51,372 bases of DNA from Eubacteriaceae bacterium (GTDB lineage: Bacteria > Bacillota > Clostridia > Eubacteriales > Eubacteriaceae). Positions 27,014-36,883 of the stretch are shown one piece after another. A program made the translations under genes and the position numbers. Within the stretch, counting starts at the first letter, position 1, and every line of letters begins with the position of its first letter. A model generated the notes under the pieces. The model saw only the letters and a program-made list of their open reading frames with translations. It was not told where the DNA came from and ran no database searches. The stretch spans positions 1-51,372 of the forward strand of contig JAAYJS010000002.1 of NCBI GenBank assembly GCA_012522805.1, in the 5' to 3' direction.

Positions 27014-28402
27014 ATGGCTACGGGACAAATTATATTAGCTTTTATTTTGGCTTTGGCTTTTGTGTTGATCACAATTATTAAATTTAATATGCACCCCTTC
27101 TTCTCACTATTACTCGGTGGGTTGTTGATGGGTGTTATATCCGGAATTGGCCTTTTGGAGATCTCTGCAGGTTTGGCAGCAGGCTTCGGAAGCACCATGG
27201 CGGGCATCGGTATTTTGATTATTTCCGGTGTTATTTTAGGCGAATTGCTGCATGCTTCCGGTTGTATGGAAGAAATAGCCAATTTATTTATTCAGAAACT
27301 GGGCATTGAAAACACGCCCTTAGCGATGAACTTGACGGGATACTTGGTTTCTATTCCGGTATTCTTTGACGCCGCTTTTGTTATTTTGGTAAACTTGGCA
27401 AAATCCCTTTCTCAAAAAGGTAAGATTCCTTTCGTCTCTTTAGTAACCGCTTTAAGCGTCGGTTTGATTACCACCCACGCAATGGTTATTCCGACACCCG
27501 GTCCAACAGCGGTAGCCGGTACCATGGGTGCCAATGTCGGTTGGTTTATTTTCTATGGAATTATTACTTCTTTAATCGGCTCTGTTACCGGTGGTGTCAT
27601 CTATGGACGTTTTCTAGGTAAAACAGCAGAATTTAAAGACAATTTTGCCCAGGATTTTAAAGAAGCGGAAGCCGTTGCGGATCAAAACAGTGGCAATAAT
27701 GTAAAAAAACCTTCCGGTGAAACAGGTATCCTTTTAATTCTTCTTCCAATTTTGTTCATCTTGGTCGGTACCATTGTCACCATGTTTTTGGAAAAAGGTA
27801 CGATGATGCACACCATCTTCGGTTTTATCGGAGACAAAAACGTTGCGTTGATTACAGCTGTTCTGATCAGTTATGCAGTTCTTAAAGATTCCCTGAAAAA
27901 AGATTTAAACGAAATGACTTCCAGTGCAACTTCTCAAGCAGGTGCTATTTTAGCCATTACCGGTGCCGGCGGTGCTTTCGGATCGATTATTACCCTAAGC
28001 GGTATCGGTGAGGTCATCGTTGAAGGTTTATCCAGTATGACCAGCTCTACCGGTGCAGGGACGGTCGTTATCTTGGCAGCGTTTATGATTTCCGCTTTAT
28101 TGCGTATTGCACAAGGTTCTACAACGGTTGCATTGGTTACCACTTCGGCTATCTTTGCTCCGATTGTAACGGGCTTAGCAGGGACGTCTCCGGTATTGGT
28201 CGGTTTGGCCATTTGTGCCGGTGGTTTAGGGTTCTCCTTACCCAACGACTCCGGTTTCTGGGTTGTCAACCGCTTCTCCAACTTTACAACACAACAAACC
28301 TTAAAAGTTTGGACCGTCGGTGGCTCCGTTTCCGGACTGGCTGCTTTGCTTGCAGTGGTTATCCTCAGCTTCTTATCCGGAGTACTTCCCGGACTGATGT
28401 AG
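27014..28402 (+). CDS. GntP-family gluconate/sugar-acid permease
   Basis: The 462-residue protein has about 12 to 14 membrane helices and GntP-family phrases such as HPFFSLLLGGLLMG, SIPVFFDAAFVIL, THAMVIPTPGPTAVAG and LPNDSGFWVVNRFS. The family imports gluconate and related sugar acids with protons or sodium. AAAGGAAAG lies before its ATG. It sits between the LarA-like gene and the FGGY kinase and is the best candidate for substrate uptake in this locus. Confidence 0.9.
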   Translation: MATGQIILAFILALAFVLITIIKFNMHPFFSLLLGGLLMGVISGIGLLEISAGLAAGFGSTMAGIGILIISGVILGELLHASGCMEEIANLFIQKLGIENTPLAMNLTGYLVSIPVFFDAAFVILVNLAKSLSQKGKIPFVSLVTALSVGLITTHAMVIPTPGPTAVAGTMGANVGWFIFYGIITSLIGSVTGGVIYGRFLGKTAEFKDNFAQDFKEAEAVADQNSGNNVKKPSGETGILLILLPILFILVGTIVTMFLEKGTMMHTIFGFIGDKNVALITAVLISYAVLKDSLKKDLNEMTSSATSQAGAILAITGAGGAFGSIITLSGIGEVIVEGLSSMTSSTGAGTVVILAAFMISALLRIAQGSTTVALVTTSAIFAPIVTGLAGTSPVLVGLAICAGGLGFSLPNDSGFWVVNRFSNFTTQQTLKVWTVGGSVSGLAALLAVVILSFLSGVLPGLM

Positions 28403-28439
28403 TCAGATTTTGAAAATCTAAGAAAGGGGGACAGTCAAT

Positions 28440-29954
28440 TTGTATATTGTAGCGATCGATGTCGGTACTTCGTCGATGAAATCCGTTTTATACAATGATA
28501 GCGGAAAGCTTTTAAAAGTTTTTATGCATGAGTATTATTCGGAATACCCACAAGAAGGGTACGTCGAACAAGACCCTGTTACATGGAAAGATGCCTTGGA
28601 GGACGTTCTCTGTAAAATGGGCGACTATTGCTCCGATCAAAACTTGAAGGTCGATGCTCTATCCGTTACTTCGCAAAGATCTTCCTTAATCCCCATGGAT
28701 GAAAACGGAGAACCGCTGTGCAAAGCGATCATGTGGCAAGATAAAAGAACTTTGCCCCAATGTGACAAGTTAATTGAAGAATTTGGGCTCGATTATTTTT
28801 ATCAAAAAACAGGTCTCCGCATTAACCCGTATTTCGTGTTGCCGAAAATATTGTGGCTACAAGAAAACGAAACGGAAATATTTAATAAAGCGGTTAAATT
28901 TATCGGTGTTATGGACTATGTCGTCAAATTGTTGACCGATGCATACGTGACCGATCATTCCCAGGCGTGTCGAACATGTCTAATGGACATTAAAGAATTC
29001 AAATGGGATCCTGAATTGCTAAAACTTGGCAATATTCAGGAAGAACAATTGCCTAAATTGGTTGCTCCGGGCACCGTTGCCGGCGGGTTGGTTTCCGATC
29101 TTGCCGAAAGGGCAAATTTAGCTGCGGGCATACCAGTTGTGTTGGGCGGTGGCGACCAACAAGCTTCCGCAATAGCCTTAGGTGTGATCAAGCAAGGGTC
29201 CGCTGAAGCCAATACCGGAACAGGCTCTTTCGTTCTCTCCGCTGTGGACAAACCTTATTTCGATAAAGAAAACAGAGTGTTGTTGCAAGCGGCGGCCATC
29301 CCCGGAAAATGGATCATGGAAGCCGGTATCTTCAATACAGGCGCTGTTTATCGCTGGTTCAGAAATAATTTTTATAAAGAACTGGATGGTCAGAGCAATG
29401 CTTATCTCGTCATGAATGAGGAAGCACAAAACTCTAAACCCGGTGCAAATGGAATCATGATGATACCGCATTTTCAAGGAAGTGCAGCACCTTTTTGGAA
29501 TCCTTTAGCGAAGGGTGTATTTTTCAACCTGTCCTTAGATGATACCAGAGGTGACTTTGCCCGATCTATTCTGGAGGGCATATCCTTAGAAATTGCAGTT
29601 AACATCAAACTGATTCAGAAAATTATTGGAGACTTGGAAGTGGTTTCCGTTGCAGGGGGTATGACCAATGCGGATTTATTCTGCGAAATTCAGGCCAATT
29701 CCTTCGACCGAAAGGTCGCCAGGTACGAAAACCCTGAAGCCAGCTCCTTAGGTGCAGCGATGATCGCAGCCGTATCCCTAGGTGTATACAAAGATTTTGA
29801 GGAAGCCTTTGCCCGGATGGTGCAAAACAAACCGAAAATCTTTGAACCGGATGCAAAGCTGGTGGAGATCTACCGACATATTTATATCAGAAAAATGGTT
29901 TTATACGATGCTATCAGCGTCGGCGAAGTCTACGATGCTTATGTAGAAGATTGA
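28440..29954 (+). CDS. FGGY-family carbohydrate kinase
   Basis: The 504-residue protein has the FGGY N-terminal signature AIDVGTSSMKSVLYNDSG, MWQDKRT near residue 100, the ATP-site GTGSFVLS near 260 and the C-terminal block VAGGMTNADLFCEIQAN, then SSLGAAMIAAVSLGVY. It is closest in layout to gluconate and xylulose kinases. The start is TTG at 28440, backed by AAAGGGGG nine bases upstream; no better in-frame ATG exists. It ends the locus and is followed by a strong terminator. It would phosphorylate the imported or modified sugar (acid). Confidence 0.88.
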   Translation: MYIVAIDVGTSSMKSVLYNDSGKLLKVFMHEYYSEYPQEGYVEQDPVTWKDALEDVLCKMGDYCSDQNLKVDALSVTSQRSSLIPMDENGEPLCKAIMWQDKRTLPQCDKLIEEFGLDYFYQKTGLRINPYFVLPKILWLQENETEIFNKAVKFIGVMDYVVKLLTDAYVTDHSQACRTCLMDIKEFKWDPELLKLGNIQEEQLPKLVAPGTVAGGLVSDLAERANLAAGIPVVLGGGDQQASAIALGVIKQGSAEANTGTGSFVLSAVDKPYFDKENRVLLQAAAIPGKWIMEAGIFNTGAVYRWFRNNFYKELDGQSNAYLVMNEEAQNSKPGANGIMMIPHFQGSAAPFWNPLAKGVFFNLSLDDTRGDFARSILEGISLEIAVNIKLIQKIIGDLEVVSVAGGMTNADLFCEIQANSFDRKVARYENPEASSLGAAMIAAVSLGVYKDFEEAFARMVQNKPKIFEPDAKLVEIYRHIYIRKMVLYDAISVGEVYDAYVED

Positions 29955-29961
29955 AACTAGC

Positions 29962-30010
29962 AAAAAGAGTTTATACTGAATCGAAATTTGGTGTAAACTC
30001 TTTTTTTCTT
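29962..30010 (+). terminator. Terminator after the FGGY kinase
   Basis: AAAAAGAGTTTA and TAAACTCTTTTT form a long stem with a T-rich tail. It closes the sugar-acid locus. Confidence 0.85.
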
Positions 30011-30285
30011 TTTAATGTGCAAGTGATATCCTAGCAATAACGTGATTTTATCAAAATAGAACCAAAATATATAGGTATCTTTATTATTTTTTATGGGAGG
30101 ATTTTGCATTTTATGATAAAATTATATTTTATTGACAACCGTTGCATTGTTTATTAAAATTGCATAGGATTACAATGGTCTGTTAAGAGAGTTGACGGGA
30201 CCTTTGTACGACAAAAATACACACTTACGTTTAGAATTGCATGGGCGATCCACCTTTGCACAAAATACAAAAAAGGAGAAATGTT
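30011..30285. other. Intergenic region with the opp promoter
   Basis: The only recognised element is the promoter at 30132-30160. About 125 bases of leader follow before oppB, and I see no riboswitch or leader peptide that I can support. Confidence 0.4.
30132..30160 (+). promoter_or_regulatory. Promoter of oppBCDF
   Basis: TTGACA (30132-30137) and TAAAAT (30155-30160) are 17 bases apart, in a gap after a strong terminator. Confidence 0.75.
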
Positions 30286-31203
30286 TTGGGGAAATATATT
30301 CTAAAAAGAATTGCTATGGGTTTGACGACTATTTTCATCGTCATTACGTTGACATTCTTTTTAATGAACTTGATACCCGGCGGACCTTTTATGGCAGAAA
30401 AAGCCATATCCGCTCAGGCTCAAGCTGCAATGAACGAAAAATACGGTTTAGATAAGCCTTTACCGGTACAGTATAAAAACTACCTGGTAAACCTGACAAA
30501 AGGGGATTTAGGCGTATCCGTTAAACAAAGAGGCCGCGATATTAACGGAATTATCACATCGAAATTTCCGGTCTCCGCACGTTTGGGGGGAGCCTCTATC
30601 TTGATGGCTTTAATTGTGGGCATTCCTTTAGGAAGTATCGCCGCTATTAACCGTGGTAAGCTTGCGGACAATATCATTATCGTGATTGCGACCTTTGGCA
30701 TCGCCGTGCCCAGTTTTGTTCTATGTACCTTGCTCATGTACATATTTGGGGTAAAGCTCAATCTCTTTCCCACTTATGGGCTGGGCTCCCTTAAGCACTA
30801 TGTTCTACCGGTTTTTGCCCTTGCATTTTATCCGACTGCCTATATTGCACGCTTAATGCGCTCTTCCATGTTGGATGTTTTAGGGCAGGACTACATCCGA
30901 ACCGCCAAAGCAAAGGGGTTATCCACCTTTGTACTTTTGTTTAAACACGCTTTACGCAATGCGATTTTGCCCGTCGTCACCTATTTAGGACCACTTTTGG
31001 CTTATACTTTAACCGGATCCTTTGTGGTTGAAAAAATATTTACTATTCCGGGATTGGGTTCCGAATTTATCGGCTCCATCAGCGGACGAGACTATCCTTT
31101 AATTATGGGTACCACCATCTTTTTGGCTACCCTCATCGTTACTATGAACGTCTTGGTGGATATCGCTTACAAGCTGATCGATCCGCGTATCAAATTGCAA
31201 TAG
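30286..31203 (+). CDS. oppB: Oligopeptide ABC transporter permease OppB
   Basis: The 305-residue permease begins GKYILKRIAMGLTTIFIVITL and has LDKPLPVQYKNYLVNL, the binding-protein-dependent transport domain and the coupling phrase DYIRTAKAKGLS near residue 205. The start is TTG 30286 with AGGAG upstream; this gives the normal OppB length, whereas the in-frame ATG at 30241 would add an unlikely basic extension. It forms the channel with OppC. Confidence 0.92.
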   Translation: MGKYILKRIAMGLTTIFIVITLTFFLMNLIPGGPFMAEKAISAQAQAAMNEKYGLDKPLPVQYKNYLVNLTKGDLGVSVKQRGRDINGIITSKFPVSARLGGASILMALIVGIPLGSIAAINRGKLADNIIIVIATFGIAVPSFVLCTLLMYIFGVKLNLFPTYGLGSLKHYVLPVFALAFYPTAYIARLMRSSMLDVLGQDYIRTAKAKGLSTFVLLFKHALRNAILPVVTYLGPLLAYTLTGSFVVEKIFTIPGLGSEFIGSISGRDYPLIMGTTIFLATLIVTMNVLVDIAYKLIDPRIKLQ

Positions 31204-31212
31204 GAGGCTACC

Positions 31213-32268
31213 ATGACAGAACCAAATACAAAAATACCCTCCTTCCATTTAAAGTTAACACCGGAAGATTTTGCCCCAGCCACCAGAGAAGAACGGGAAA
31301 GTCTGGTTACGATGCGAGAAAGTGTCGGCTTTTGGCAGGATGGCTTCAGACGACTGAGCAGAAATAAAATTGCCATGACCAGCCTCGTCTTTATTTTAAT
31401 CATCATGTTCTTTTCTTTTATCGTGCCCTTTTTCTACCCCTACAATTACTCTTTTCAGATAAGAGGGGCGGAAAACTTAGCACCGATGACGTATTCCGCT
31501 GAAGAACAGGCATCCATCGATGCCGGCGAAAGCGTTTTTCCTCACGTTTTAGGAACCGATGACTTGGGACGGGACACCGCTATCCGTGTGATGATGGGCT
31601 CTCGCATCTCTTTATTGGTCGGCTTAGTCGCGTCCATCATCGTATTGATGATCGGCTCGACCTACGGCGCAGTTTCCGCTTATATAGGCGGATGGACGGA
31701 TTTAATTATGATGCGTATCGTCGATATCATTTATACCGTTCCGGATATTTTGATTATTATTTTGCTCTCCGTCACTTTAAAGTTTCCCTTGCAAAGATTG
31801 GCCAATCAACCGGGGTTTGAGTGGATTCAATTGTTAGGGGTGAACCTGATTTCTATATTCATCGTGTTTGCCCTGCTTTATTGGGTCGGTATGGCGCGCA
31901 TTATCCGGAGCCAAATTCTGATTTTAAAAGAACAGGAATTTGTCACCGCCGCCAAAGCCTTGGGTGCTTCCAACAGACGGATCATCAAAAAACATTTGTT
32001 GACCAATGCCATCGGTACATTAATCGTCACCACGACTTTACAAATACCCTCTGCCATTTTTACAGAAAGCTTTTTAAGTTTTCTCGGATTAGGGGTTGCG
32101 GCTCCAATGCCGTCTTTGGGTTCTTTGGCCTCCGATGCCATTAAAGGGCTCAACTCGTACCCCCATCGATTGATGGCACCGGCGTTGCTGATTTCCGCTA
32201 TTATTTTAAGCTTTAACCTGTTGGGCGACGGCTTAAGAGATGCCTTCGATCCGAAGTTAAAGAATTAG
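31213..32268 (+). CDS. oppC: Oligopeptide ABC transporter permease OppC
   Basis: The 351-residue permease has a long cytoplasmic start, a first helix near residue 55, the OppC phrase HVLGTDDLGRDTAIRVMMG and the coupling segment FVTAAKALGASNRRIIKKHL. The ribosome-binding site AGGAGG lies just before ATG and the gene is 9 bases after oppB. It works with OppB, OppD and OppF. Confidence 0.92.
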   Translation: MTEPNTKIPSFHLKLTPEDFAPATREERESLVTMRESVGFWQDGFRRLSRNKIAMTSLVFILIIMFFSFIVPFFYPYNYSFQIRGAENLAPMTYSAEEQASIDAGESVFPHVLGTDDLGRDTAIRVMMGSRISLLVGLVASIIVLMIGSTYGAVSAYIGGWTDLIMMRIVDIIYTVPDILIIILLSVTLKFPLQRLANQPGFEWIQLLGVNLISIFIVFALLYWVGMARIIRSQILILKEQEFVTAAKALGASNRRIIKKHLLTNAIGTLIVTTTLQIPSAIFTESFLSFLGLGVAAPMPSLGSLASDAIKGLNSYPHRLMAPALLISAIILSFNLLGDGLRDAFDPKLKN

Positions 32269-32277
32269 GAGGAGTTT

Positions 32278-33288
32278 ATGTCTGATCAAGAAAATTATAT
32301 GTTGAAAATCAACAATTTACGCACCTCCTTCTTTACGCCTGTCGGCGAAGTGAAAGCTCTGAACAACGTCACCTTTGCCATGAAGGAAGGCGATGTTTTG
32401 GGTATCGTCGGTGAATCCGGCTCAGGAAAATCCGTCACGTCATATTCCTTGTTGGGGCTGCTGGCTTATCCCGGAAAAATTGTTGGCGGCACCATTCGTT
32501 TTAACGGCCACGAAATCGAAAAAAAGACAGAAGCTGAAATGCGCAAAATTCGAGGCGATGAGGTGTCCATTATTTTTCAAGACCCCATGACCAGCCTCAA
32601 CCCCGTCTATACCGTGGGCAATCAGATTGTCGAAGTGATCCGACTGCATACCGATAAGGATGCCGCGGCTGCACAGGCAAGGGCCAAGGAATTACTGGAA
32701 TTGGTCGGTATCAATGAAGCGGAAAAGCGTTTAAAGCAATACCCCCACGAGTTATCCGGAGGCATGCGCCAAAGGGTGATGATCGCTATCGCTCTGGCCT
32801 GCGAGCCGAAACTCTTAATTGCCGATGAGCCGACCACGGCCTTGGACGTGACCATTCAAGCGCAAATTTTAGAGTTGATGATCGAACTGAAAAATAAATT
32901 GGGTATGAGCATCATCATGATTACCCACGATTTGGGGATCGTCTCCAACATGTGCGAAAAAATTGCGGTGATGTATGCCGGAAAAATTTTGGAATACGGC
33001 ACGGTGGATGAAATTTTTTATACCCCCCGTCATGAATACACCAAGGGACTTTTGCGCAGCATTCCCAACTTAATGGATCGAGAACACAAAAAACTGGTGC
33101 CCATCGAGGGAACACCGGTGGACATGTTAAAGCCTCCAAAGGGTTGTCCCTTTGCGCCACGGTGTGAATCCTGTATGCGCATTTGCTTGGAACATATGCC
33201 GGAAGTCGTTCATTTTTCGGATACCCACTACTCGGCATGTTGGCTCAACCAAAAAGATGAATGGACAAAAGAAAGCGTGGAAGCATGA
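32278..33288 (+). CDS. oppD: Oligopeptide ABC transporter ATPase OppD
   Basis: The 336-residue ATPase has Walker A GESGSGKS, signature [15 protein letters not shown], Walker [13 protein letters not shown] and the C-terminal oligopeptide-transporter domain with [14 protein letters not shown]. The four cysteines there may bind an Fe-S cluster, as in related ATPases. Its stop overlaps the oppF start (ATGA). Confidence 0.93.
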   Translation: MSDQENYMLKINNLRTSFFTPVGEVKALNNVTFAMKEGDVLGIVGESGSGKSVTSYSLLGLLAYPGKIVGGTIRFNGHEIEKKTEAEMRKIRGDEVSIIFQDPMTSLNPVYTVGNQIVEVIRLHTDKDAAAAQARAKELLELVGINEAEKRLKQYPHELSGGMRQRVMIAIALACEPKLLIADEPTTALDVTIQAQILELMIELKNKLGMSIIMITHDLGIVSNMCEKIAVMYAGKILEYGTVDEIFYTPRHEYTKGLLRSIPNLMDREHKKLVPIEGTPVDMLKPPKGCPFAPRCESCMRICLEHMPEVVHFSDTHYSACWLNQKDEWTKESVEA

Positions 33289-34247
33289 AAAGACTATTAG
33301 AAGTACAAAATCTAAAAAAATACTTTCCAGTTGCCAGCGGACGGCTCTTTGAAAAAAAAGTTGTCAAAGCGGTGGACGATGTTTCCTTTTTCATCAACAA
33401 AGGTGAGACTTTGGGATTGGTCGGCGAATCCGGCTGTGGCAAAACCACAACCGGCCGTACCATTTTGCGCTTACAAGAACCGACAGAGGGAAAAATTATC
33501 TTTGACGGTCAGGATATCACCAAGGCCAATATGTTGCCCTACCGGAGAAGAATGCAAATTGTTTTTCAAGACCCTTACGCCAGTTTAAACCCACGTATGA
33601 CCGTCGGCGATATTGTTGGAGAAGGTTTGGACATTCATAAATTATGTGCCAACAAGCGAGAGCGACAAGATGTAATCGTCGAAATGCTGGAACGGGTTGG
33701 CCTGAACTCGGAACATGCGAACCGTTTTCCCCACGAGTTTTCCGGTGGCCAACGCCAACGGGTTGGTATCGCAAGGGCATTAGTGGTCAAACCCGAGTTC
33801 ATCGTCTGTGACGAGCCAATATCCGCTCTGGATGTTTCCATTCAAGCGCAAGTCATCAATATGTTTGAAGAATTGCAAGATCAACTGGATTTGACCTATC
33901 TGTTTATTGCCCATGATTTATCGGTTGTCAAACACATCTCCAATCGCATCGGCGTGATGTATCTTGGCAAACTCGTGGAATTGGCTGACGCCAACGAACT
34001 GACCTTCCACCCGTTACACCCTTACAGTCAGAGTTTAATTTCCGCTATTCCCGTTGCGGATCCGAAATTAAGTCGAACCCGTCAGCGCATCGTCTTGGAG
34101 GGGGATGTTCCAAGCCCCATCGATCCGCCAAGCGGTTGTCGCTTTAGAACGCGCTGCTCCTATGCCACCAAGATATGTGCAGAACAGGAGCCGGAATTTA
34201 AAGAAGTAAAAGACAACCACTTTGTGGCTTGTCACATCGTCGAGTAA
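33285..34247 (+). CDS. oppF: Oligopeptide ABC transporter ATPase OppF
   Basis: The 320-residue ATPase has Walker [10 protein letters not shown], signature [15 protein letters not shown], Walker [13 protein letters not shown] and the C-terminal [14 protein letters not shown] cysteine cluster. The start at 33285 overlaps the oppD stop. An in-frame codon further upstream lies inside oppD and is unlikely. A terminator follows, so the binding protein gene oppA is transcribed separately. Confidence 0.93.
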   Translation: MKRLLEVQNLKKYFPVASGRLFEKKVVKAVDDVSFFINKGETLGLVGESGCGKTTTGRTILRLQEPTEGKIIFDGQDITKANMLPYRRRMQIVFQDPYASLNPRMTVGDIVGEGLDIHKLCANKRERQDVIVEMLERVGLNSEHANRFPHEFSGGQRQRVGIARALVVKPEFIVCDEPISALDVSIQAQVINMFEELQDQLDLTYLFIAHDLSVVKHISNRIGVMYLGKLVELADANELTFHPLHPYSQSLISAIPVADPKLSRTRQRIVLEGDVPSPIDPPSGCRFRTRCSYATKICAEQEPEFKEVKDNHFVACHIVE

Positions 34248-34274
34248 AAAAATAATGCTCGAAGACCGATATTT

Positions 34275-34300
34275 AAAGCAGAGGAAACTCTGCTTTTTTT
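34275..34300 (+). terminator. Terminator between oppF and oppA
   Basis: AAAGCAGAG (34275-34283) and CTCTGCTTT (34288-34296) form a 9-bp stem with a GAAA loop and a T-tract to 34300. Confidence 0.9.
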
Positions 34301-34341
34301 AACGCCACATATCGGGAAAACATCAAAGGAATTTTAAAGTA

Positions 34342-34370
34342 TTGTAAATTAACGATATAACCTGTATAAT
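34342..34370 (+). promoter_or_regulatory. Separate promoter of oppA
   Basis: TTGTAA (34342-34347) and TATAAT (34365-34370) are 17 bases apart. It allows the binding protein to be made in excess of the permease. Confidence 0.75.
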
Positions 34371-34406
34371 AGATATTAAGAATATATTATATAATTGGAG
34401 GAAAAG

Positions 34407-36032
34407 ATGAAAAAACGAATTTCGATTCTCTTAGCCGTGCTTTTAGTCGCAGCGACTCTATTGAGTGCTTGCGGTGGCGGCGGAGGCGCAAGTAAGGATT
34501 CCAAAGGGGATGGGGCAAACGCATTGGCTGTTTGTATCGGTCCCGATCCGGAAACCATCGACCCTGCGTTAAACTCCGCAGTTGACGGCGCATCGATGAT
34601 TATCCATGGTTTTGAGACCTTGGTGACCATCGGTAAAGATGGAGAAATTGTACCTGGACAAGCCGAAAGCTATACCACTTCCGACGACGGATTGGTTTGG
34701 ACATTCAAATTAAGAGAAGATTTGAAATGGAGCGACGGCACACCCCTAACCGCAGAAGATTTTGTTTACTCTTGGAAAAGAGGGGTAGACCCGGCAACCG
34801 CAGCACCCTATGCTGAGCTCTTTAACGTCATAAAAGGCTATGAAGAAGCTGCAGAAGGTAACTTAGATGCTCTAGGTGTAAAAGCTGTTGACGACACAAC
34901 CTTCGAAGTCACCTTAGCACAAGCGAGCCCTTATTTTATCCAATTGGCTGCTTTCCCGACCTATTCACCGGTTAAGAAAGAAACCATCGAAGAAAATGGC
35001 GAAACTTGGGCAACCAAACCTGAAACTTACATCGGCAACGGTGCTTTCAATGTAACTGAATGGGTTCCTGGCGAATACATTCTATTAGAAAAGAACCCCA
35101 ACTATTGGAATGCCGATACCGTTAAATTGGACAGCATTAAATTTGTTTTAATGGAAGACCCCAATGCCGTTCTATCTGCCTACGAAAAAGGCGACATTCT
35201 CTGTGCAAAAGACGTTCCGGCACAGGAAATACCGAAATTAAGAGAACGTGAAGATTGGCACTTAGATGACTTGCTCGGAACCTACTACATCAGCTTTATG
35301 ACGCAAAAAGCACCCTTCGATAATCCGAAAGTGCGTAAAGCGCTCAGTTTAGCCATCGATAGAGAGCACATTGCCAATGTGGTTATGCAAGGTACCTACG
35401 GTCCTGCAAGTAACTTTGTCGGTCACGGTTTATTAGATGCAGATGGTAAAACCCATTTTGTAGACAATAGCCCGGAATTCATCGACATCACCAAACACGA
35501 TGAAAACTTGGAAGAAGCTAAAAATTTATTAGCAGAAGCTGGCTATCCGAACGGTGAAGGCTTAGAAACCCTCGAATACCTCACCAACGATGCAAGTTAC
35601 CATAGACCGGTTGCAGAAGCTTTGCAACAAATGTGGGGAGAATTAGGTATTAAACTGGAAATCAACGTTGTTGAATGGTCCGTATTTACCCCCACCCGTC
35701 GTAACGGAGACTATCAAATCGCTCGTAACGGTTGGATTTGCGACTACAATGATCCTTCCTCTATGTTGGATTTATTAGCTTCGACCAACGGTAACAACGA
35801 TGGACAATACAGCAACCCGGAATTTGACGAACAAATGGAAATCGCAAGAACCTCTTCCGATCAAAATGTACGCTTCGAAGCGATGCATAAAGCAGAACAA
35901 ATTGCTATGGACGATGCAGCGATTGCTCCAGTTGCTTACTACAAAGATTTCTACCTGTTAAGCGATAAAGTAGAAGGTTTCTTCCACTTACCGCTAGGTT
36001 ACTTTAACTTTATTAACGCAAGCGTTAAATAA
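34407..36032 (+). CDS. oppA: Oligopeptide ABC transporter substrate-binding lipoprotein OppA
   Basis: The 541-residue protein has a lipoprotein signal ending LLSACGG, with predicted lipidated Cys22, and the family 5 solute-binding domain (WTFKLREDLKWSDGTPLTAEDFVYSWKR is the hallmark, given here as WTFKLRED, then WSDGTPLTAEDFVYSWKR). It delivers peptides to OppBCDF. The start is ATG 34407, with GGAGG directly upstream. Unusually for many opp operons, the binding-protein gene comes last, behind its own promoter and terminator. Confidence 0.93.
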   Translation: MKKRISILLAVLLVAATLLSACGGGGGASKDSKGDGANALAVCIGPDPETIDPALNSAVDGASMIIHGFETLVTIGKDGEIVPGQAESYTTSDDGLVWTFKLREDLKWSDGTPLTAEDFVYSWKRGVDPATAAPYAELFNVIKGYEEAAEGNLDALGVKAVDDTTFEVTLAQASPYFIQLAAFPTYSPVKKETIEENGETWATKPETYIGNGAFNVTEWVPGEYILLEKNPNYWNADTVKLDSIKFVLMEDPNAVLSAYEKGDILCAKDVPAQEIPKLREREDWHLDDLLGTYYISFMTQKAPFDNPKVRKALSLAIDREHIANVVMQGTYGPASNFVGHGLLDADGKTHFVDNSPEFIDITKHDENLEEAKNLLAEAGYPNGEGLETLEYLTNDASYHRPVAEALQQMWGELGIKLEINVVEWSVFTPTRRNGDYQIARNGWICDYNDPSSMLDLLASTNGNNDGQYSNPEFDEQMEIARTSSDQNVRFEAMHKAEQIAMDDAAIAPVAYYKDFYLLSDKVEGFFHLPLGYFNFINASVK

Positions 36033-36080
36033 TGTTGAGCAAAAATCGATGATTCTAAAATGGTTTTAAACCATAAAAAA

Positions 36081-36110
36081 CAAGGAGCAGGCGATCGCTT
36101 GCTCCTTGTT
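36081..36110 (+). terminator. Terminator of oppA
   Basis: CAAGGAGCA (36081-36089) and TGCTCCTTG (36100-36108) form a strong stem, followed by a T-rich stretch. Confidence 0.85.
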
Positions 36111-36134
36111 TGATTTAATTTTTTAAAAGTTTAG

Positions 36135-36320
36135 ATGGATGGACCGATTTTAAGAAGTTGCATATTGCCAACGGTCGCCACTACTTTTAATGAACTATTT
36201 ATCGGTAAAAAAATTTTGGAAACGCCGGCTATTGGCTATGCATCGGGAGGGTTAACGGATTTAAGAATTCTTGGTTTAATGACCACCAAAGGTATGCAAT
36301 CAGAAGTTGTGAGAAATTGA
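36135..36320 (+). other. Short open frame, doubtful
   Basis: A 61-codon frame runs from ATG 36135 with no ribosome-binding site, just after the oppA terminator. Its translation (for example VATTFNELFIGKK and PAIGYASGGLTDLRILG) looks protein-like rather than random and could be a fragment of a lost enzyme. I cannot name it. Confidence 0.25.
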
Positions 36321-36413
36321 TCAATAAATGAGAGTATTGGAAACTTTATCATAAAGCCGAGTTCTATCTTCTCAATTTAGGAGATTTATAAAACAAAAAG
36401 AGGGGTACTTAAA

Positions 36414-36863
36414 ATGAAAATTGGTTTTGGTAACGACCATGCAGCGGTCGAACTTAAAGAAACGTTAATGAGATATGTGTCGGAATTAGGACACGAATGT
36501 GTGGATTTTGGCACTAATTCTACCGATAGTGTCGACTATCCGGAATATGGGCTTAAAGTTGCAGAGGCCATCAAATCCGGAGAAATAGATAAAGGAATTT
36601 TAATTTGCGGTACCGGGATTGGCATTTCCCTAGCAGCCAACAAAGTACCGGGAATCCGCGCAGCGGTATGCAGCGAACCTTTTACCGCCAAGATGACAGT
36701 CCAACACAACAATGCCAATATATTGGCCATGGGTGCTCGAGTTGTTGGTGAAGGTTTAGCAAAACTCATAGTGGATGCGTTTTTAGAAGCAACCTACGAG
36801 GGCGGAAGACATCAAATTCGCGTGGACATGTTAACGGATATTGAAAACAAGTACAAGGAATGA
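36414..36863 (+). CDS. rpiB: Ribose-5-phosphate isomerase B / RpiB-LacAB family sugar-phosphate isomerase
   Basis: The 149-residue protein has the RpiB features GNDHAAVELKE at the start and ICGTGIGISLAANK with the catalytic Cys near residue 65. It also has the HNNANILAMGARV phosphate-site region. RpiB interconverts ribose 5-phosphate and ribulose 5-phosphate; relatives isomerise allose, galactose or erythrulose phosphates. AGAGGGG lies before ATG and a terminator follows. It is near the sugar-acid locus but separated from it by opp genes, so a pathway role is only a possibility. Confidence 0.88.
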   Translation: MKIGFGNDHAAVELKETLMRYVSELGHECVDFGTNSTDSVDYPEYGLKVAEAIKSGEIDKGILICGTGIGISLAANKVPGIRAAVCSEPFTAKMTVQHNNANILAMGARVVGEGLAKLIVDAFLEATYEGGRHQIRVDMLTDIENKYKE

Positions 36864-36883
36864 GTTTCCTTCTCTAATCAACG

